This document shows, piece by piece, positions 18,273-26,600 of a stretch of DNA of 63,060 bases. Under the pieces are notes generated by a model, which was given only the letters and a program-made list of their open reading frames with translations, ran no database searches and had not been told where the DNA came from. Positions within the stretch are counted from its first letter, which is position 1. The number at the start of each line of letters is the position of its first letter. Made by a program: the position numbers and the translations under genes. This DNA comes from Hyphomicrobiales bacterium. Lineage in GTDB: Bacteria > Pseudomonadota > Alphaproteobacteria > Rhizobiales > Beijerinckiaceae. Location of the stretch: the NCBI GenBank assembly GCA_004144595.1, contig SEEM01000018.1, positions 1 to 63,060 on the forward strand, in the 5' to 3' direction.

Positions 18273-21041
18273 CTATTTCGGCTTGGCCATCCGCCTGATC
18301 AGGGCGTCGCGCGCCGTGCGGGCGGCGTCGCGCGTCGCTTCATCGGAGGAAGCGCGCGTCGGCTGCTCCAGCGCCTTGGCGTAGTACCCGAGCGCGAGCT
18401 GATCGGAGGCGATCCCGGCATAGAGATCGCCGAGTCGTTTATTGGCCTGAAGCGAGGCTTCGGACCTTGCCGCAGCCGCCTCGAAGGCACCGATCGCCCC
18501 GGGTACGTCACCCAGCTTCGCCTTTAGCTCCGCTCGGGCAAGCAGGAGGCGCGGGTCTCCCGCCCTCGTGCCAAGCGCTGTCTCGACGTCAGCGAGAGCG
18601 GCCTTAGCGTCGCCTTGACCGAGCCGGGCATCGCTCCGGAGCAGGAAAGCCTCGGCATCGCCGGGAGCTGCCGCGAGCCTGGCCGTCGCATCCTCCGCAG
18701 CATCGGAAAAGCGCCCGAGGCCGAGCCTCGCCTTTGCACGCAGCAGCAGCAGGTCCGCATCCGGCGAGGGTGCTGCGAGCGCGGCAGTGGCGAAGCGCTC
18801 TGCGGCGGCCGGATCGCCGGTTGCAAGATTGATGCGGGCGGCGAGCGCCTGCCAGCGCGGCTCGCTCGGCTCGATCCGCAGGGCCATCGCGATATCGGTG
18901 AGGGCGGCCGGGTTGTCGGAGCGCAGGTTCAGCGCCGCGCGCTCGGCATAGGCGCGCGCCCGGTCCGGGGACCGCTTGATCGCCTCGGCGAAATCGGCGC
19001 GCGCGGCGTTGACCCGGTTCAACTGCACGCGGGCAATCCCGCGCCACAGGAAGAGATCGGCGGCATAGACCGGTGTCAACGCGAAGGACCGGGCACGAAA
19101 GGGGATGCCGGCCGCATCGTCGATGACCTTTGTCAAATCGGACTCGGCTTCGTGCGCATCGCCAAGACGGGCAGCGGCCAACCCACGCACCGCCTGCGCG
19201 GCGAAACTGAAGGGGCTGGTCTTGAAGGCTGCCGCTGCCAATTCACGCGCAGCCGCGGCGTCGCCCCGCATCAGCACGACGCGGGCCCGCAATGCCGCCT
19301 CGGAATGGCTGCGGGGAGTTCCGCTTTTCTTCCACGCGTCGAGAACCGCCATGGCCTCGTCGAGCGCCCCCGTTTCGATGAGCGCGACGACCAGATCCTC
19401 CTCGTCGCGCGGCCCAGTGAGGATGTCGGCGGGCAGCCTCGCCCTCTCCCGGAGGTCCTCAAGCGCTTGCGCCGGGCGGCCCGCCATGAGGAGGGCTCCG
19501 GCCCGTTCGTCACGATAATAGCCCTCGGATGGATCATGAGCGACGAGCGCGGTCAGGTCGGCCACCGCGGCGTCGTAGCCGCCCCGCCCCTGCGAGATGG
19601 CGGCCCGCGCGATCATGGCCTGAGCCCAGATTTTCTTGTCGGCGCCAGAGCGCCTGACGGCGCTGTCGGCATCGGCCCAAGCCCGGTCGAAAGGCGTAAA
19701 GTCCCTGTCGTAGCGATAGTCGGCCATATGCGCGTAGGCGCGGGCCAGGGTGGCGGGCAGATAGTCGGGCGCTGCTGCGACGGCCAGCTCGAAATCGCCG
19801 AGCCGATCGGCAAAGGGCCTCGCCTCTGCGCGCAGGATCAGCCTGTCGGCCTTGTCCTGCGGTGTCGCCGCCGTTTCGACGAGCCGATCGCAGCTCTGCA
19901 TGCGCAGCGGATCGTCGCGGGTGACACAGCGCTTCTTAAGCTCGGCCTCGTCGAGATCGGCAACGAGGATCGGCTTCGGCCTGTCGAATTCCGCAACCCG
20001 CGCCGCATGACGCTCTTTCGAGGCGATGTCATAGGCCATCTTCGCGTCGCCCCGTGCCGCGGAGCGGGCGAGCACGGCGCGCGCGCCCGGCTGATCTCCC
20101 GAAGCGAGCAGGATGTCCGCCTTGAGCTCATGGGCGTCGAACAGACCGGGATCGAGCTCGATCGCCTTGTCCGCGTCCGCCGTGGCGGCGGCAATGTCCT
20201 TCATCGCGAGTTTTACCGCGCCGCGCGTCGCATAGGCACGTCCGAAGCGGGGCTGGGCTTCCGCGACGATCTCGGCATCGGCGAGCGCTTCCGACAGTTC
20301 GCGACGGGCCAAGCGCGCCCGGGCGCGGATTTCGATGAGGTCGACCTGTTTCGGGAAGGCTGCGAGGCCCTCGGTCGCCTCCTTCGCGGCGGCCTCGAAG
20401 GTACCGAGATAATACAGGCTGCGCGCGCGGGTGATGAAGGTTTCCGAGGTGCGGAAGCTGCCCTCGCGCGCCTTGTCGATATGCGCCACAGCGTCGGTAT
20501 AGCGGCCGGTGGCATAAGCGAGCAGGCCGAGGAGATAATCGCTGCGCGGATGCTGCTTGTGCCAGAACAAGCCCTTGCGCAGGTCCTCTCCAGCGCCGGC
20601 GAAGTCGTATTGCAGCAGCCTGAGATAGCCGCGATTGGCATGGTTGTCGGGATCGAAGGGATCGTTCTCGATGGCCGCGGTAAAATCCGCCATCGCCCCG
20701 TCGCGGTTGCCGAGCGTGAAGCGGACGCGGCCGCGATCCCGGTAGAGCGCCGCGAATTTCGGCGCGATGGCCAGCGCCTCAGTGTAGTCCTTCTCGGCCT
20801 CGGCCGGGCGGCCGAGCGCGAGCTGGGTATGGCCACGCGCGAGATGGGCCATCGCCTTGACCTTGCGGTCGGGCCGCCCCTTCAGGATGGCGTTGCAGGC
20901 GGCAAGCCCCTTGTCGGTGCGGTCATCCTTGCAGAGCGAGACCGTCCCGGCCCTCTGGGCTTGCGCCATCTGCGAGCCGAGCACGGAAAGCATCGGCAGC
21001 GCGAGGACAAGGAAGGCCATCCGCGAGAGCAAACTTGGCAT
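18273..21041 (-). CDS. Large secreted tetratricopeptide-repeat protein
   Basis: 922 residues. The N-terminal signal peptide (MAFLVLALPMLSVLGSQMAQA) suggests a periplasmic location. Almost all of the mature protein is TPR-like helix pairs: HLARGHTQLALGRPAEAEKDYTEALAI, YRDRGRVRFTLGNRDGAMADFTAAI and many degenerate copies to the end. The Ala/Arg/Asp-rich composition follows the high GC. There is no enzymatic motif. It probably works as a protein-binding scaffold, but partners are unknown. It is flanked by an M20 peptidase downstream and a chromate transporter upstream, all on the same strand with gaps of 100 bases or more. Confidence 0.85.
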   Translation of the reverse strand: MPSLLSRMAFLVLALPMLSVLGSQMAQAQRAGTVSLCKDDRTDKGLAACNAILKGRPDRKVKAMAHLARGHTQLALGRPAEAEKDYTEALAIAPKFAALYRDRGRVRFTLGNRDGAMADFTAAIENDPFDPDNHANRGYLRLLQYDFAGAGEDLRKGLFWHKQHPRSDYLLGLLAYATGRYTDAVAHIDKAREGSFRTSETFITRARSLYYLGTFEAAAKEATEGLAAFPKQVDLIEIRARARLARRELSEALADAEIVAEAQPRFGRAYATRGAVKLAMKDIAAATADADKAIELDPGLFDAHELKADILLASGDQPGARAVLARSAARGDAKMAYDIASKERHAARVAEFDRPKPILVADLDEAELKKRCVTRDDPLRMQSCDRLVETAATPQDKADRLILRAEARPFADRLGDFELAVAAAPDYLPATLARAYAHMADYRYDRDFTPFDRAWADADSAVRRSGADKKIWAQAMIARAAISQGRGGYDAAVADLTALVAHDPSEGYYRDERAGALLMAGRPAQALEDLRERARLPADILTGPRDEEDLVVALIETGALDEAMAVLDAWKKSGTPRSHSEAALRARVVLMRGDAAAARELAAAAFKTSPFSFAAQAVRGLAAARLGDAHEAESDLTKVIDDAAGIPFRARSFALTPVYAADLFLWRGIARVQLNRVNAARADFAEAIKRSPDRARAYAERAALNLRSDNPAALTDIAMALRIEPSEPRWQALAARINLATGDPAAAERFATAALAAPSPDADLLLLRAKARLGLGRFSDAAEDATARLAAAPGDAEAFLLRSDARLGQGDAKAALADVETALGTRAGDPRLLLARAELKAKLGDVPGAIGAFEAAAARSEASLQANKRLGDLYAGIASDQLALGYYAKALEQPTRASSDEATRDAARTARDALIRRMAKPK

Positions 21042-21141
21042 GCCGACCTCCCTGACAACACACCGGAGTGACGTTGGGAGATGCTAGCATGGGGCGGGGG
21101 CAGCGTCATGCCGTCCCCCGAACGAACGACCTTGCCCCTGG

Positions 21142-21681
21142 TCAGGCGATGCCGGCATACCAGGCGAGGACATAGGCGAACGTTCCGACCGCCATCGGCA
21201 CGAGCGGGTTGACCTTCGAGCGATAGGTCACGAACGCGGTTGCCGCCGTGATCGCATAGCCGGCTGGCCCGGCATCGGCGGCCAGCGTCGCGACCACACC
21301 GCTCGCCAGCATCAGGCCGAGCGCGATCGGCACCAGCGCGAGCGTGACGATGCGGACGAGGCGACTGCCGCCATAGCGCTGCAGGCCGCGGCTGGAGGCG
21401 AGCGCCAGCAGGCAGGAGGGCAGCAGGATCGCCGCCGTCGCGACCAGCAGGCCGGCCGTACCGGCGACATGCCAGCCGATGATGCTGCCGAGCATGATGT
21501 TGGGGCCGGGCGCCGTCTGCGCGATGGCGAAGAGGCGTACGAAGGTCGGCGCGTCCATCCAGCTGAGGATATCGACGACCTGTCGATGGATCTCCGGCAC
21601 CACCGCATTGGCACCGCCGATCGCCATCAGCGAGATCGTGCCGAAGGTGACGATCAACTGAAAGAAGACGCCGCGTTCCAT
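21142..21681 (-). CDS. Chromate transporter, C-terminal half subunit (ChrA family)
   Basis: 179 residues, about five to six membrane spans, one CHR domain. The signature FFQLIVTFGTISLMAIGGANAVVPEIHR, then QTAPGPNIMLGSIIGWHVAG, marks the second half of a ChrA transporter. The start ATG overlaps the stop of the preceding gene by one base (TGATG), so the two halves are translationally coupled and likely work as a heterodimer. Such paired short CHR proteins export chromate, and possibly sulfate-like oxyanions, from the cytoplasm. The true physiological substrate is uncertain. Confidence 0.9.
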   Translation of the reverse strand: MERGVFFQLIVTFGTISLMAIGGANAVVPEIHRQVVDILSWMDAPTFVRLFAIAQTAPGPNIMLGSIIGWHVAGTAGLLVATAAILLPSCLLALASSRGLQRYGGSRLVRIVTLALVPIALGLMLASGVVATLAADAGPAGYAITAATAFVTYRSKVNPLVPMAVGTFAYVLAWYAGIA

Positions 21682-22247
21682 CAGACCCGCCGTGCTCCCA
21701 GCGTCGCCGCGACCAGGCCGAGCGGCACGAGTACCAAAAGGGTCGGCAGCATCGGCAACCGCAGCAGGCCGACCGCTACGAAGGCGGCCGCGGCCATGAA
21801 CCAGGCCCAGCGCGCGAGGCCTGCCTTCGTGAGGAGTTTGAGCGCGGTGCCGAGGATGAGCCCGGCGGCGCTGGCGCCGGCGCCGGTCAGGGCGATCTGC
21901 GCCAGCGGATGGCCGGAGACAGCGTCGTAGCCATTCGCGAGCGCGACGAGGCAGAGCAGCGGCATCGCCATCAGCGCGAAGACGCAGGTCAGCGCGCCGA
22001 TCCCGCCTCGGAAGCGGTCGCCCAGCATAACGGCAGCGTTGACCGTGTTGGCGCCGGGCAGCGCCTGGCAGATGCCGATCAGCTCGGCATAGCCGCGATC
22101 GTCCAGCCAGTTGCGCTCGGTGACGATGATATGCCGCGCGATCGGCCCGACGCCGCCGAACCCCATCAGGCCGATCTTGAGAAAGCCGGTGAACAGGTCC
22201 GGTAGGCTGGGCCTGGGCGTTTCCGACGCGGGTTCGCGGGTCGACAT
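21681..22247 (-). CDS. Chromate transporter, N-terminal half subunit (ChrA family)
   Basis: 188 residues. The CHR signature is visible: FLKIGLMGFGGVGPIARHI, then YAELIGICQALPGANTVNAAVMLG. It has about five membrane spans, ending in a hydrophobic LPTLLVLVPLGLVAATLG. It is the first gene of the split pair and ends in TGATG with the second half. Single-domain paired CHR proteins are an established variant of the fused ChrA. The lysE-type gene just upstream is on the same strand, 8 bases from its start, so all three may share a transcript. Confidence 0.9.
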   Translation of the reverse strand: MSTREPASETPRPSLPDLFTGFLKIGLMGFGGVGPIARHIIVTERNWLDDRGYAELIGICQALPGANTVNAAVMLGDRFRGGIGALTCVFALMAMPLLCLVALANGYDAVSGHPLAQIALTGAGASAAGLILGTALKLLTKAGLARWAWFMAAAAFVAVGLLRLPMLPTLLVLVPLGLVAATLGARRV

Positions 22248-22255
22248 CCCGGCTG

Positions 22256-22888
22256 CTAGCGCCGCGCTTCCATCGCCATGCGCAGCGCAAAGCCGGCAAG
22301 CACGGTGCCCATGATCCAGCGCTGGACCAGCGACCAGAACGGCCGCGTCCGCAGGAACAGCGCGATGCTGCCGGCGGCCGTCGCGATAAGAGCGTTGACG
22401 CTGCCGCTGATCGCGATCTGGACAAAGCCGAGCACGACCGACTGGCCGAGCACATCGCCGGCGGCGGGATCGATGAATTGCGGCAGGAGCGCGAGATAGA
22501 ACATCGCGATCTTCGGGTTGAGCAGGCTGGTCAGGAAGCCCATGGCGAAGAGCTTGCGCGGCCCGTCATGAGGCAGATCGCGTACATGGAAGGGCGAGCG
22601 CCCGCCCGGCCGCACCGCCTGCCAGGCGAGCCAGAGCAGATAGGCCGCGCCGCCCAGCCGGAGCACGTCATAAGCATAGGGCACCGCGAAGAGCAGCGCC
22701 GTAATGCCGAAAGAGGCACAGAACATGTAGACGAAAAAGCCGAGGATCACGCCGCCGAGCGAGATCAGTCCGGCGTTTCTGCCCTGCGCGATCGAGCGGG
22801 AGATCAGGTAGATCATGTTGGGGCCGGGCGTCAGCACCATGCCAAGCGCGATCAGCGAGAAGGTGATGAGGGTCGTCGTCTCGGGCAT
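22256..22888 (-). CDS. LysE/RhtB family exporter
   Basis: 210 residues with six predicted membrane spans. The family start is LITFSLIALGMVLTPGPNMIYLISRSI, followed by GRNAGLISLGGVILGFFVYM and MGFLTSLLNPKIAMFYLALLPQF. These proteins export amino acids or their analogues across the inner membrane. The ATG at 22888 has GGAG eight bases upstream. The substrate is not predictable from sequence. The short gap to the chromate transporter pair suggests co-transcription. Confidence 0.92.
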   Translation of the reverse strand: MPETTTLITFSLIALGMVLTPGPNMIYLISRSIAQGRNAGLISLGGVILGFFVYMFCASFGITALLFAVPYAYDVLRLGGAAYLLWLAWQAVRPGGRSPFHVRDLPHDGPRKLFAMGFLTSLLNPKIAMFYLALLPQFIDPAAGDVLGQSVVLGFVQIAISGSVNALIATAAGSIALFLRTRPFWSLVQRWIMGTVLAGFALRMAMEARR

Positions 22889-23058
22889 GTGAAGCGCTCC
22901 GGCGGAACTCAGCGCTTGGACCATGGATCGCGAGAGCCGGCAATCGGCTGCGCCATGGGAGCGGCCATGCAGGCGTCGCCGGCCCGGAACTCCAACCCGA
23001 CGCAACGGAACCCGTCGGTCTGCCGGCGGTTGTCGCCTGGAAGCGCATCGGGGGAAAC

Positions 23059-23616
23059 ATGACGCTGTTCAGCAGGCTGCTCTACACCATCATCACCTTT
23101 GCGCTGCTCGGTGCCTCGATCGTGCTGATCGGCGTGGCGGTCTGGCGGACCTCGCAGGGTTTCTGGACCGGCGAAGGCGCGCTCGACACCACGCTCGACG
23201 CGATCGGGCTCGTGATCATCGCGGTCGCGGTCGCCGATGTCGGCAAGTTCCTGTTCGAGGAAGAGGTCCTCGCCGATCGCGAGATGCGCCGCCCGGCCGA
23301 GGCGCGGGGTTCGCTGACCAAATTCATGTCGATCATGATCGTCGCGCTTTCGCTCGAGTCGCTGGTGCTGATCGCCAAGACTTCGCGAGAGACGATGGGC
23401 GATGTGATCTATCCCGGCCTGCTGATGTTGCTCGCTGTGCTAGCGCTGGTCGGGCTAGGCCTGTTCCAGAAGCTCAGCCAGAACGCGACGGCGGCAGTGC
23501 CGCCAGACCGGGAGGAAGATGAGAGCGCAGAAGCCGGCGACCAGCTGCTTGCGACCAGTGAGCCTGCTATTCGTTCCAAACGCCGGAACACGTCACCCGC
23601 GACGGGCCCAGCCTAG
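23059..23616 (+). CDS. Integral membrane protein of unknown function
   Basis: 185 residues. Four hydrophobic segments are visible at about 6-28, 47-67, 88-107 and 115-138, with a short acidic/basic loop FEEEVLADREMRRPAEARG between the second and third. The C-terminal 45 residues are hydrophilic and probably cytoplasmic. Good GGGGAAAC ribosome site. I do not recognise a named family. It is divergent from the lysE-type gene, and its end overlaps the end of the convergent DinB gene by 4 bases. Confidence 0.75.
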   Translation: MTLFSRLLYTIITFALLGASIVLIGVAVWRTSQGFWTGEGALDTTLDAIGLVIIAVAVADVGKFLFEEEVLADREMRRPAEARGSLTKFMSIMIVALSLESLVLIAKTSRETMGDVIYPGLLMLLAVLALVGLGLFQKLSQNATAAVPPDREEDESAEAGDQLLATSEPAIRSKRRNTSPATGPA

Positions 23617-24119
23617 CGCGGCTCGTCAACCAGGAAGAGGTCGGTATCGTCAGGCTTCGCGCCCGCCGCCGTGAGCATCGCGTGGATCTGGCCGCGGTGA
23701 TGGGTCTGGTGGTTGAAGACATGCGCGAGCACGAAGGCGCGCGGTCTGCCCATCTCGCGGCCGGCCGCGCCCGAGTACCAGATCAGCGTGCCGCGCAGCC
23801 AATCGGCAGTGACCCTGTCCGCCCAGTCGAGAATGAACTCATCGCGCTGGCGGCGGCGTGAACAGAATTGCGCCCAGCCCTCGAAATACACATCCGAGTC
23901 GCGGCCGCCGACGGAGGGCTTCTCGCTGCCTGCGATGCGGCTGAGCCAGGTCTCGTCGGCCCACAGGACATGGTTGAAGGTGCCGTGGATCGACTTGAAA
24001 AAGGCGCCGCGATCGAGCTTGCGGGCCTCGTCCGTCAACCCCTCCGCAGCCGCCATCAGGCTGCGGTTCTGCCAGGCATTGTAGCGGGCCATGGTCTGGA
24101 CGAAAGCGGGATCGACCAT
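23613..24119 (-). CDS. DinB-family protein
   Basis: 168 residues from the ATG at 24119, which has GGAGG six bases upstream. It has the four-helix DinB/YfiT metal-binding fold, with the usual start ARYNAWQNRSLMAAAEGL and the metal-ligand histidines in KSIHGTFNHVLWADETW and HVFNHQTHHRGQIHAML. Relatives include thiol-dependent S-transferases and uncharacterised stress proteins. The specific reaction is unknown. Confidence 0.9.
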   Translation of the reverse strand: MVDPAFVQTMARYNAWQNRSLMAAAEGLTDEARKLDRGAFFKSIHGTFNHVLWADETWLSRIAGSEKPSVGGRDSDVYFEGWAQFCSRRRQRDEFILDWADRVTADWLRGTLIWYSGAAGREMGRPRAFVLAHVFNHQTHHRGQIHAMLTAAGAKPDDTDLFLVDEPR

Positions 24120-24217
24120 GGCGGCCTCCGTAGGCAATCGGTTTAGCGCATTTTCGCTGGCGCGGACCTTCGGTTCTTCACGCGAACCGGATCCATTGCG
24201 CTTGCAAATGCTCTTGG

Positions 24218-25441
24218 TCAGATGACGTTGGCCTCCTTGAGAGGCCTGCCCTCAACGATGCGCTGATGGCCGAGATCGGCAAGGTCGAGCGAGCGATAGC
24301 GGCCATGCGCGATATGCTCGGCGAGGCCACGCCCGACCGCCGGCGCCTGCTGCAAGCCATGGCCGGAGAAGCCGTTGGCGAGATAGAGATTGGGCACCCC
24401 GACCGCCGGGCCGATGATGGCGTTATGGTCGAGCCCGCACATGTCGTAGGGACCGGCCCAGGCACGGCCGGGCTTGATCTGCTCGAAGGCCGGGATGCGG
24501 GTGGCGAGCGCCGGCCAGACCACCTCATCGAAGAAGCCCCAGTCGACATCCTCGGCGGCGGGATCGCTTTCGATCCATTCGACATCCTGCTCGGGCGTCA
24601 GGGGCGAGCAGCTGCCGATGAAGAGCTGGCCTTCCGCCGTGCGCTTGCCCTCCGGCCTGCACCAGGCGCCGGTCGTGTCGATCAGGAGCGGGCAGCCATC
24701 GACATCGCCCTTGCAGGTGAAGGTGAAGACATAGCGCTTCATCGACTTCACGGGGACCGAAACGCCCGCCGTTGCGGCGAGCCTGGCACCGTGGGTGCCG
24801 CTGGCATTGACCACCGCGCCGCAGGCGATGCGGCTGCCATCGGCGAGCTCGACCGCGGTAACCCGCCCGCCTTCGGCAACATAACCCGCGACTTCGCCCT
24901 GCCGATACTCGACGCCGAGGCTGCGCGCCTTCTTGCGGAAGGCCTGGAGCAGCGCCCAGCCGTCGAACCAGCCCTCGCCGCTGACGCCGAAGGTGCCGCA
25001 GGCGAGGTCCTCGGTATCGAGCCACGGAAAGCGCTGCTTCAGCGTGGCGGGATCGTAGAGAGCGATATCGGCGCCCTCGGCCGCCTGGAGCTTCTGGCTG
25101 GCTTCGAGGATCGGTGCGCCGGCCGCGCTGGCGAGATAGAGATAGCCGCCCTCATGCAGGTCGATAGCGGGCACCTCGCCATCGATCGCGAGGTGCTGCC
25201 CAATATTGCGCAGGAAATCGATGCCGAAGAGCGAGATGCGGATATTGACCGCGCTGGAGAACTGCTGCCGGATCGAGGCGGCCGAGAGCGCGGAAGCAGA
25301 GAAGCGGTAGGTCGGGTCCTTCTCGATCACCACGACCTTGCCGGTGAAGCCCGGATCAGCGGCGAGATGATAAGCGACGGAGGAGCCGATCGCGGCGCCA
25401 CCGCAGATCACGACATCGGCGCTTTCGGAGACGGGCGGCAT
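24218..25441 (-). CDS. FAD-dependent amine oxidase (DAO family, FOXRED1-like)
   Basis: 407 residues. The N-terminal dinucleotide-binding motif is DVVICGGAAIGSSVAYHL, then VVVIEKD. The C-terminus carries WAGPYDMCGLDHNAIIGP and NGFSGHGLQQAPAVGRGLAE, like the FOXRED1 / sarcosine-oxidase branch of DAO enzymes. These oxidise secondary or primary amines with FAD. The start at 25441 has GAGG upstream. It lies just beyond a LysR gene that is divergent from an AmaB-type dehydrogenase, so oxidation of pipecolate or another lysine-derived amine is a reasonable proposal but unproven. Confidence 0.88.
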   Translation of the reverse strand: MPPVSESADVVICGGAAIGSSVAYHLAADPGFTGKVVVIEKDPTYRFSASALSAASIRQQFSSAVNIRISLFGIDFLRNIGQHLAIDGEVPAIDLHEGGYLYLASAAGAPILEASQKLQAAEGADIALYDPATLKQRFPWLDTEDLACGTFGVSGEGWFDGWALLQAFRKKARSLGVEYRQGEVAGYVAEGGRVTAVELADGSRIACGAVVNASGTHGARLAATAGVSVPVKSMKRYVFTFTCKGDVDGCPLLIDTTGAWCRPEGKRTAEGQLFIGSCSPLTPEQDVEWIESDPAAEDVDWGFFDEVVWPALATRIPAFEQIKPGRAWAGPYDMCGLDHNAIIGPAVGVPNLYLANGFSGHGLQQAPAVGRGLAEHIAHGRYRSLDLADLGHQRIVEGRPLKEANVI

Positions 25442-25534
25442 GGCAGGCCTCGCGCGGACGGCTCCGGGCAGGGAGCCGGGTTGGTGAATTTCGCGCATGA
25501 ATGAACGAGCGCAGCCCGCTTGTCGAGAGGTGCC

Positions 25535-26449
25535 TCAGCTCGCCGGGGCGCATTCCCCGAGCAGCCAGTCGCGGAAGGCGACCACGGTGGGCAGACTGGC
25601 CTTCTCCTCGGGATAGACGAGATAGTAGCCCTCGCGTCCCGTGACCGGGCGGTCGATGGGGATGACCAGCGACCCGGAGCGCAGCTCCTCCTCGACCAGG
25701 AAACGCGGAACGATGGCCAAGCCCAGCCCGGCCACCGCAGCCTGCGCGATCATGGCGAATTGCTCGAAGCGCGGCCCCATCAAGGCACGCTCCGGCGCCA
25801 ATCCCTGCTGCTCCAGCCAATTCGCCCAGGCGCGTGGCCGCGTCGACTGCTGCAGCAATGGCACGCGCAGCATGTCGGAGGGATCGGCGATGCCGGTGCG
25901 GGCCAGCAGGGAGGGCGCAGCGACGGGCACGACCTCCTCGCCCATCAAACGATGCAGTCTCGCGCCCGGCCAGCTATCGGCGCCGAAATGGACGGCTGCG
26001 TCGACCTGCTCGCGCGCGAAGTCGAACGGCACCAGCTTGGTGGTGAAGTTGATGGTGATGCCGGGATGGGCCTCGATGAAGCGCGGCAGGCGCGGAATCA
26101 GCCAGCGTGTCCCGAAGGTCGGGAGGATGGCGAGGTGGAGCACACCGGCCGCACCGCGAAAGGCCATAGCGGAGACGGTCGCAGCCGCGAGGCGGGACAG
26201 GCCGTCGCGGATGTCGTTGGCATAGGCGGCGCCTGCCGCGGTCAGGCTGACGCGCTTCTTGGCGCGCTCGAACAGGCTGACGCCGAGCATCTTTTCGAGA
26301 TGGGCGACCTGGCGGCTGATTGCACCTTGCGTCAGGTTGAGCTCTTCAGCCGCACGCGTGAAGCTGCCATGCCTTGCCGCCGCCTCGAAGGCGGCGAGCG
26401 CCGATAGCGATGGCACCGAGAGGCGGCCGGGAACGAGCGCATCATCCAT
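25535..26449 (-). CDS. LysR family regulator (GcvA-like)
   Basis: 304 residues. The winged helix at the N-terminus reads LSALAAFEAAARHGSFTRAAEELNLTQGAISRQVAHLE, followed by the effector domain with TFGTRWLIPRLPRF, typical of the GcvA-like branch. It is divergent from the AmaB-type dehydrogenase with 151 bases between starts, and on the same strand as the FAD oxidase. A perfect palindrome lies 8 bases before its start. It is the likely regulator of the lysine-type catabolic cluster. Confidence 0.94.
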   Translation of the reverse strand: MDDALVPGRLSVPSLSALAAFEAAARHGSFTRAAEELNLTQGAISRQVAHLEKMLGVSLFERAKKRVSLTAAGAAYANDIRDGLSRLAAATVSAMAFRGAAGVLHLAILPTFGTRWLIPRLPRFIEAHPGITINFTTKLVPFDFAREQVDAAVHFGADSWPGARLHRLMGEEVVPVAAPSLLARTGIADPSDMLRVPLLQQSTRPRAWANWLEQQGLAPERALMGPRFEQFAMIAQAAVAGLGLAIVPRFLVEEELRSGSLVIPIDRPVTGREGYYLVYPEEKASLPTVVAFRDWLLGECAPAS

Positions 26450-26457
26450 GATAAAGA

Positions 26458-26473
26458 CTCACCAAGTGGTGAG
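26458..26473. promoter_or_regulatory. Palindromic operator candidate in lysR-amaB gap
   Basis: CTCACCA-AG-TGGTGAG, a perfect 7-base inverted repeat with a two-base centre. It lies 8 bases upstream of the lysR start codon and about 130 bases before the dehydrogenase gene. The position fits autoregulation by LysR. It does not follow the strict T-N11-A spacing. Confidence 0.5.
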
Positions 26474-26600
26474 AACATATCGGTTGCCCAAGCGACGCGA
26501 AAGAGGGCATTCTGCCTACTTCAAGCGTGGCGGCCTCCGGTTCCCGCGCCTTTATGTCATGCGCCTTTGGGCACCCGCTCGCGACCGCTGGAAGACAAAG

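Noticed and set aside
18615..21071. An open frame of over 800 codons on the plus strand, opposite the TPR protein gene
   Set aside because: It mirrors the real gene on the other strand. High GC with a strong third-position bias leaves antisense frames open. The translation has no family character and the TPR repeats and signal peptide support the minus-strand gene.
21142..22247. Chromate transporter broken by a frameshift
   Set aside because: The two halves have proper start and stop signals in TGATG and match the known paired single-domain form of ChrA.
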